A stretch of DNA of 64,000 nt from Marinobacter lipolyticus (GTDB taxonomy: Bacteria; Pseudomonadota; Gammaproteobacteria; Pseudomonadales; Oleiphilaceae). Made by a program: the position numbers and the translations under genes. This document shows, piece by piece, positions 58,875 through 64,000 of this stretch (position 1 is the stretch's first letter; every line of letters begins with the position of its first letter). The stretch lies in NCBI RefSeq assembly GCF_018424605.1, contig NZ_QTKT01000008.1:62001-126000 (forward strand), given 5' to 3'. The notes below the pieces were generated by a model. The model had not been told where the DNA came from. It did no database searches and worked only from the letters and a program-made list of their open reading frames with translations.

Positions 58875-59731
58875 GCCATCGCCAACGCCAGTTGCAGCTG
58901 GCCCAGTTCCGGGCGCTCCGCCAGATCGGTGACCGACTCGTGCGCGGCGACTTCCCCGGCAAATTGCGCGTACTGCTCCGCCGCGCCCTGGTCCCGGGCG
59001 CATCGCTCAATCGCCTTGAGGCTATCCTGATCCACCGCCAGCGGCTTTCCCTTCAGCCAGGCGACGCTCAATGCCTGCAGGAAAGCGGAAACGGATAAAT
59101 CCGGATCGCCGCCCGTCAACGGAGACTCGGGCTCGTGCAGGCCGGCAAGGAAGTAGCCCTGCTCCGCCTTGCTGATCAGGTTCAGAAACACCGGCACGTT
59201 ATCGGCCAGCGCGCGGGCCCAGGCGACCAGCCGCGAGGCGTCCCCGGTTTTGAGCTCAAACTCCACCTCATTCAGCGGTCGCCGCGAATCACCCGCCAGA
59301 ATGTGACCGGCATCGATGGCCACCTCAATGACCGTGTCGCCCTCTTCGATCATCACCACCTGGCGTTCAAAATTGGTTTCGAACACCGGTTTCAGTTCCG
59401 CCAGATTGACGCCCTGGCCCAACGGCGTGTCGGCCAGCAGCCCGAGATTCAGCTCCGTGCTGAGAAGGGGCCACTCCCATTCCTGGCGACGATGAGCGCC
59501 AGCCACGAAGTCTCCCTGGGTTTTCAGGGTCTGAATGAATTGGCTGCCCGCCTGGCGAACCCGCAGCGCCACCCGCTGACGGTTCAGGTCCCCACGCGGG
59601 GTATCGTAATACCGGTTGACCAGGGTTTTGCTCGACCCCTCGGTCGCCCCCGGTCGGGACAGCAACCATTTCAGCGCTGATTGTTGACTGACCGGAGTCA
59701 GACTGAGTTTTATTTCAAGCTCTTCAGCCAC
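58871..59731 (-). CDS. CYTH-domain triphosphatase-like protein
   Basis: Tunnel-fold enzyme, probably an inorganic triphosphatase. The signature ExExK is EELEIKLSL at the N-terminus, and RYYDTPRGDLNRQRVALRVR and TLKTQGDFVAGAHRRQEWE are CYTH blocks. E. coli YgiF has a following CHAD domain (433 residues); here the protein ends at 286, leaving only a ~75-residue helical tail. The region is not an obvious frameshift. It follows the porin terminator. Substrate uncertain. Confidence 0.8.
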   Translation of the reverse strand: MAEELEIKLSLTPVSQQSALKWLLSRPGATEGSSKTLVNRYYDTPRGDLNRQRVALRVRQAGSQFIQTLKTQGDFVAGAHRRQEWEWPLLSTELNLGLLADTPLGQGVNLAELKPVFETNFERQVVMIEEGDTVIEVAIDAGHILAGDSRRPLNEVEFELKTGDASRLVAWARALADNVPVFLNLISKAEQGYFLAGLHEPESPLTGGDPDLSVSAFLQALSVAWLKGKPLAVDQDSLKAIERCARDQGAAEQYAQFAGEVAAHESVTDLAERPELGQLQLALAMA

Positions 59732-59771
59732 GTCACCACTCCCTCTGATACGTATGAGCAGAATACATAAA

Positions 59772-59801
59772 AAAACCGGCGACCCGAAGGTCGCCGGTTT
59801 T
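59772..59801. terminator. Terminator after the porin gene
   Basis: Perfect 13-bp stem AAAACCGGCGACC / GGTCGCCGGTTTT with a 4-nt CGAA loop, about 30 nt past the full-length porin stop. A and T runs on both sides allow either direction. Confidence 0.88.
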
Positions 59802-59833
59802 CCGGTTTACGTTCTGATTAGCTGATTAGCGGA

Positions 59834-60895
59834 TCAGAAGTAGTAAACAGCACCAACAGAGGCGATGGAGCGCTCGTCAGATACGCCGGTTGCCTCACCT
59901 ACACTATCAACCGCACCGTTCTCATCGTAGAGGTATACTTCATCGCCGCCACCCAGGTAGCCTTCGAACTAGACGTACATGTGATCAGACACGTTGTGCA
60001 GAGCCTGCAGTGTAATGGTGTCAGCATCACGACCTGCAGCCGGGCTAGAAGCATCATCGTCAAACTGGGTCAGTTCGTAGGACAAAGCGAACTGATTTTT
60101 ACCCATGGTGTAAATACCCATAATACCGAAGGTATCAGACTCGTCTTTGCGAGTGTGGAATTCACCGGTCAGGCGCAGGTTGTCAGCGTTGAAGCTGGCA
60201 CGCAGGCCGTAGGTGTTTTCGTTGTTGCCGTCGCTGGTATCGTTGGAGTCCATGGCCACAGCCAGTTCCAGAGCGTCAACTTCGTACACGGCGGCCAGCT
60301 GGTAAGGATAGGACTTCTCGTCGCCATCTTTGGTGTCGTCGCCACCATCAAAGCCATCACCGTTGACCTGTACCGCACCCCAGATGGTCAGACCGCCAAA
60401 AGACGGTGACATGTACTGGATCAGGTCGCCTTCACCAGTCGTGTAATCAACGCTTTGACTCAGGGTCGCAACTTCATAAAATTCAGAGATTTCGGTAACG
60501 GCGCGCTCATAAGTGGAGTCATCGGAACCAACCCAAATCTGGCCGAAGCTGTTGCCCTTGACACCGATATAGGCTTCGTCGATGTTGGCGCCTGACGAAT
60601 CTTTCTCGTCAGCCCCAAAACCATCCAGCTCAATCTTGAAGAAACCAGTCACACCTGAAGCGATCATGTGATCGTGGGTAACACCCAGAGTAGAACCATT
60701 GTCAAAGTGCTCGACACCAGAAGGGCCGCCGTCATAGCTGTCGTGAGCAAGTGCGTACTGGATGTTACCGTAAACAGTCGGCATGGAATCCATCTTCGCT
60801 GCCAGCTCGGAAGCGGTCAGAGTCGGATCCTGGGCCAGCGCTGCGCCAGAGAAAGTTGCTGCAGCAACAGAAAATGCGATGAGCGTTTTTTTCAT
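59834..60895 (-). pseudogene. Gram-negative porin interrupted by an in-frame amber codon
   Basis: Outer-membrane general porin of the 16-strand type. Signal peptide MKKTLIAFSVAAATFSGAALA, then family blocks near the N-terminus (PTVYGNIQYALAHDSYDGG) and the acidic loop region GDGFDGGDDTKDGDEKS. The frame is open from 60895 to a TAG at 59969-59971. It then continues in the same frame for 44 codons with strand-like porin sequence and ends in SIASVGAVYYF plus TGA, the C-terminal Phe signal needed for outer-membrane insertion. The short product (about 308 residues) lacks that signal. A recent mutation, read-through or a sequencing error would each explain it. Confidence 0.85.
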
Positions 60896-60912
60896 GTTGC
60901 GTCTTCCTTTAT

Positions 60913-60924
60913 TGAGTTAACTCA
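60913..60924. promoter_or_regulatory. 12-bp perfect palindrome near the porin start
   Basis: TGAGTTAACTCA, its own reverse complement, 18 nt upstream of the porin ATG and just before its ribosome-binding region (AAGGAAG). It may be a regulator site or an mRNA hairpin near the start; the role is not known. Confidence 0.4.
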
Positions 60925-60989
60925 GGTTTTAGCGACGGGTTCTATCCCCGTTCTTTAGACTTCTTACCAGTCAGGCTGGTCAGAGCCTT

Positions 60990-61023
60990 ATTCTATGTCG
61001 CCACCATGTCAGTTTTATGACAT
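60990..61023 (-). promoter_or_regulatory. PHO box and -10 of the porin promoter
   Basis: On the minus strand, ATGTCATAAAACTGACAT (61023-61006) matches 16 of 18 positions of the E. coli PHO-box consensus CTGTCATAAATCTGTCAC as degenerate. A TAGAAT -10 (60995-60990) starts 10 nt after it, the spacing used by PhoB-activated promoters, and no good -35 is present, as expected. The start codon lies 95 nt further on. The box is also part of a 22-bp inverted repeat (arms CCATGTCA / TGACATGG, 6-nt spacer). The rest of the 520-bp gap 60896-61415 is AT-rich with no gene seen. Confidence 0.65.
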
Positions 61024-61415
61024 GGAAGTAACTATTATTTGATTTTTTTCATCCGGCCCAAAATGTAACTTTGCAGCTCAACAACTTACAATAAAAAGTT
61101 AAAGCGCTGGATGATGAGCCTGTTGTAATATACCTTTCTGCGTTTTGCAAATTTTTAACGTTACTTTTTTTGCTCTGCTTTCAGCTCTTTTTGGTGCGAT
61201 TCGCTGCACCTGATCCTTCAGGCAACCCGTGAAGCTTTCCGGTTTTTCATGTTCAAATCCGGGGCCATGATCCATTAACCTTCGAATTATCAAAAGGTTA
61301 AGATAAAAAACCTCTCTTCACCCTGCCCACCACCGTCAGATCCTGCCGCTGGGCCGCACCAATCAGGATCACCCATGACGCTCGCGCGCAATTATGGTGC
61401 GACAATGTTTCAATT

Positions 61416-61871
61416 TCAGGAACTGTCTCCCACCTGCAACATAAAAGTCACCGGCCCGTCGTTTATCAGGGAAACTTTCATATCAGCCCCGAACCGACCT
61501 CGACCCACCCGCTCACGAGGCAGCAGGCTCTCGGCGCTGCCCAGAAATTCCTGGAACAGCCTTTCGGCCACCGCGGGGGCCGCCGCCGTTGAGAAGCCGG
61601 GGCGTGTGCCGGAGCCGGTATCAGCGGCAAGGGTAAACTGGGGAACCACAAGGAGAGCGCCGTCGATGTCCAGCAGGCTTCGATTCATCCGACCCTGGTC
61701 ATCGGCAAAAACACGGTAACCAACCACTTTCTTTGCCAGCGCCCGAGCCTCTTTCGAACCGTCATTGGGCTCTACCCCTAACAGCAGCAAAAGCCCCGTG
61801 GGTATCTCGGCAATAACCTGCTCATCGACGGAAACGCTGGCGGTGGAGACGCGCTGGATAAGCCCTTTCAT
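61416..61871 (-). CDS. dtd: D-aminoacyl-tRNA deacylase
   Basis: Removes D-amino acids wrongly attached to tRNA. Starts MKGLIQRVSTASVSVDEQVI. The conserved blocks are VVPQFTLAADTGSGTRPGF (the substrate-site SQFT, here PQFT) and NDGPVTFMLQV with the Gly-cisPro motif. 151 residues, normal. It is a few tens of nt from the proline iminopeptidase gene in the same direction. Confidence 0.94.
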   Translation of the reverse strand: MKGLIQRVSTASVSVDEQVIAEIPTGLLLLLGVEPNDGSKEARALAKKVVGYRVFADDQGRMNRSLLDIDGALLVVPQFTLAADTGSGTRPGFSTAAAPAVAERLFQEFLGSAESLLPRERVGRGRFGADMKVSLINDGPVTFMLQVGDSS

Positions 61872-61952
61872 CGAACTCCTGCGGAAGGACCATTAAGAAT
61901 TTGCAAGAGTGTATCCATGGGGTTACACAGTGGCAACCCCGGGAGAGGTCAA

Positions 61953-62915
61953 TCAGGCCAAAGTGCCTTTTACTTCCGAAGCCACCTCATCCACACCACG
62001 GATCAGGGCATCGACAATGGCAGGTTCCGACGCCGAGTGACCGGCGTCGCGGATTATTCTCAGCTCGGCCCTTGGCCAGACCGAGGTCAGAGCCAGTGCG
62101 TTATCCAGCGGGCACACCATATCGTAGCGCCCATGGATAATGACACCGGGGATATCCGCCAGCTTTCCGGCATCGCGTACAATCTGGTCCGGCTCAAGGA
62201 AGGCCTGATTCATGAAGTAGTGACATTCGATGCGGGCCAAGGCGATGGCAACATGGGGATGCCCGAAATGCTCGACCACCCGCGGGTTGGGATGGAGCGT
62301 GGCACAACGACCTTCCCAGATGGACCAGGCTTTCGCCGCCTGGATCTGCTCCAGCTCATTGGTGCTGGTCAGGCGCTTATAGTAGGCGGAGACCAGGTCG
62401 GCCCTTTCCCCCTGGGGAATCGGCGCGAGAAAATCTTCCCAGTAGTCAGGAAAGATCCGGCTAGCTCCCTCCTGATAGAACCAGTGAATGTCTTTCGGGC
62501 GGCACAGGAAGATGCCACGGAGCACCAGCCCGAGTACCCGTTCAGGGTGGGTCTGGGCATATACCAGGCTGAGGGTTGACCCCCAGCTGCCGCCGAACAG
62601 CAGCCAACGCTCGATACCCAGAAAAGTACGAACCGTTTCCATGTCCGCCACCAGACGATCGGTGCGATTGCCCTCCAATTCCGCCAGCGGAGTGGAGCGC
62701 CCGGCCCCCCGCTGATCCATCAAAATGATGCGGTAACGCTCGGCATCGAAAAAACGACGATGATATTCCTCGCATCCACCACCGGGACCACCGTGTACTA
62801 CAAGCACCGGCATGCCGTCGGGATTACCGCTTTCCTCTATGTACAGCTCATGGGGCGGATCGACAGCGATCCGGTGCTGGGCGTTGGGGCGGATCTCGGG
62901 GTAGAGGGTGAGCAT
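61953..62915 (-). CDS. pip: Proline iminopeptidase
   Basis: Peptidase family S33, alpha/beta-hydrolase that releases N-terminal proline in the cytoplasm. The nucleophile is in FGGSWGSTLSLVYA, the oxyanion-region block is HGGPGGGC, and the Asp (GRYDMVCP) and His (DAGHSASEP) complete the triad. The ATG at 62915 (MLTLYPEIRPN) has GGAG 6 nt upstream; an in-frame start at 63002 is not supported and would overlap the terminator. 320 residues. It follows typA. Confidence 0.93.
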   Translation of the reverse strand: MLTLYPEIRPNAQHRIAVDPPHELYIEESGNPDGMPVLVVHGGPGGGCEEYHRRFFDAERYRIILMDQRGAGRSTPLAELEGNRTDRLVADMETVRTFLGIERWLLFGGSWGSTLSLVYAQTHPERVLGLVLRGIFLCRPKDIHWFYQEGASRIFPDYWEDFLAPIPQGERADLVSAYYKRLTSTNELEQIQAAKAWSIWEGRCATLHPNPRVVEHFGHPHVAIALARIECHYFMNQAFLEPDQIVRDAGKLADIPGVIIHGRYDMVCPLDNALALTSVWPRAELRIIRDAGHSASEPAIVDALIRGVDEVASEVKGTLA

Positions 62916-62968
62916 GGAGGGCTCCGGATAAAAAGGTATAACCGGAGTGTAGCTGAAGTGAACGAAAA

Positions 62969-62996
62969 AGGGGCGGGCCATCACTGGCCCGCCCCT
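62969..62996 (-). terminator. Terminator after typA
   Basis: 12-bp perfect stem AGGGGCGGGCCA / TGGCCCGCCCCT with loop TCAC, followed on the minus strand by TTTTTCG. It lies 20 nt past the typA stop and upstream of pip, so pip needs its own promoter or read-through. Confidence 0.88.
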
Positions 62997-63016
62997 CTTC
63001 AATCAACGCATGCGGC

Positions 63017-64000
63017 TCACTTCTTGTTCGCGCGCTTGCGTTCGTTCTCTGTCAGCAGCTTCTTGCGCAGACGCACCGACTTGGGTGTTACTTCCACCAG
63101 CTCATCATCGTCGATGAACTCCAGAGCCTGCTCAAGCGTGAACTTGATCGGCGGCACCAGGCCGATGACCTCATCCTTGCCAGAGGCGCGCATGTTATCC
63201 AGCTTTTTACCCTTGGTCGGGTTAACCACCAGGTCGTTCTCACGGCTGTGGATACCACACAGCTGGCCTTCGTAGATTTCCTGGCCCGGGTCGAGGAACA
63301 GCTTGCCACGGCTCTGCAGGGTTTCCAGCGAGTAGGTCAGTGCCGTACCGGTGGCCATGGACACCAGCACCCCGTTCTGACGACTGGTCATGTCGCCGCC
63401 CTTGATCGGACCGTAATGGCTGAACGTGGACGTCAGGATGCCGGAACCGGAGGTCAGTGTCAGGAACGAGTTGCGGAAACCGATCAGCCCACGGGCCGGA
63501 ATGGTGTACTCCAGACGCATGCGGCCCTTGCCATCCGGGATCATGTTGGTCAGATCGCCTTTACGCAGACCCATCTGCTCCATCAGGGCGCCCTGGTGCT
63601 GCTCCTCGATGTCGATGATCACGTTCTCGTAAGGCTCCTGCTTGACGCCGTCAACTTCACGAATCACCACTTCCGGGCGGCCCACGGCCAGCTCGAAATT
63701 CTCCCGGCGCATGTTTTCAATCAGGACGGAGAGGTGCAGCTCACCGCGGCCAGACACCTTGAACTTGTCTGCCGAGTCGCCTTCTTCCACCCGCAGTGCC
63801 ACGTTGTGCAACAGCTCTTTTTCAAGGCGCTCCTTGATGTTGCGGCTGGTGACGAACTTGCCTTCTTTACCACAGAACGGCGAGTCGTTGACCTGGAAGG
63901 TCATGGAAACGGTTGGCTCGTCGACCGTCAGCGGCGGCAGGGCCTCAACGCTGCTCTGGTCGCACAGGGTGTCGGAGATATACAGCTCGTCGAGGCCGCT
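63017..64000 (-). CDS. typA: Ribosome-associated GTPase TypA/BipA, C-terminal part (partial)
   Basis: Translational GTPase that acts on the ribosome in assembly and stress adaptation. The window holds the last 327 residues; the GTPase domain lies off the right edge. Visible: ISDTLCDQSSVEALPPLTVD, then TVSMTFQVNDSPFCGKEGKF, VSGRGELHLSVLIENMRRE (EF-G-like domain III-V) and the TypA-specific C-terminal domain RASGKDEVIGLVPPIK with EFIDDDELVEVTPKS. It ends ENERKRANKK. The frame is open to the window edge. Confidence 0.96.
   Translation of the reverse strand, partial: SGLDELYISDTLCDQSSVEALPPLTVDEPTVSMTFQVNDSPFCGKEGKFVTSRNIKERLEKELLHNVALRVEEGDSADKFKVSGRGELHLSVLIENMRRENFELAVGRPEVVIREVDGVKQEPYENVIIDIEEQHQGALMEQMGLRKGDLTNMIPDGKGRMRLEYTIPARGLIGFRNSFLTLTSGSGILTSTFSHYGPIKGGDMTSRQNGVLVSMATGTALTYSLETLQSRGKLFLDPGQEIYEGQLCGIHSRENDLVVNPTKGKKLDNMRASGKDEVIGLVPPIKFTLEQALEFIDDDELVEVTPKSVRLRKKLLTENERKRANKK

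Noticed and set aside
60896..61415. Small RNA or extra gene in the AT-rich gap upstream of the porin
   Set aside because: No open frame with a ribosome-binding site and no clear terminator hairpin to define an RNA; only the promoter elements are supported.

Overview
This window looks like a contiguous stretch of a high-GC gammaproteobacterial chromosome. Gene content and gene order (aroK-pilQPONM / mrcA, maeB, rpmE, priA-argS-SPOR-hslVU, rppH-ptsP, nudF-DUF1249-cpdA next to thiC and tolC, ilvE, glnE) match Pseudomonas-type chromosomes. Protein style and the intergenic palindromes suggest a marine Marinobacter-like organism; that genus call is an inference. I saw no rRNA, tRNA, CRISPR array, prophage, integrase or transposase.

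Region by region. (1) 1-5237: the end of aroK and the type IV pilus assembly operon pilMNOPQ, all leftward. (2) 5433-16469: PBP1A, malic enzyme, ribosomal protein L31, primosomal helicase PriA, ArgRS, a SPOR-domain protein and the HslVU protease, which has a sigma-32-like promoter. (3) 16532-24431: a patatin-like protein without the usual nucleophile serine, PtsP/RppH, a HAD phosphatase, RlmI, GcvH and MetR. (4) 24566-33040: MetE (divergent from MetR, with a MetR box between them), CpdA, a DUF1249 protein, NudF, ThiC with an upstream TPP riboswitch, and TolC. (5) 33087-53152: a 20-kb cell-surface glycan and LPS region. It holds WaaA, two late acyltransferases, an ELM1-like protein, several glycosyltransferases, KdkA, a heptosyltransferase and an O-antigen ligase. 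(6) 53228-64000: DUF6165, IlvE, GlnE, a K+ channel, a CYTH phosphatase, a porin broken by an amber codon behind a PHO-box promoter, Dtd, proline iminopeptidase and the 3' part of typA/bipA.

The most unusual system is the leftward nine-gene run 51929-42986. It goes from the Kdo kinase kdkA through an O-antigen ligase, a CMP-sugar synthetase of the NeuA type, a DRE-TIM aldolase fused to a second Rossmann-like domain, a GT29 sialyltransferase-like protein, a WaaY-like kinase, a GT4 glycosyltransferase, a ParB-like protein of unknown role and a HAD phosphatase. There is no NeuB or KdsA here. I infer that the operon makes, activates and transfers an acidic ulosonic-type sugar by a non-canonical aldol step. 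The middle of the operon is also visibly lower in GC than its surroundings.

The second unusual feature is a set of four intergenic palindromes (A-D). Each has perfectly complementary 28-30 nt arms whose sequence differs at every site, enclosing a conserved 52-54 nt core with two small internal hairpins.
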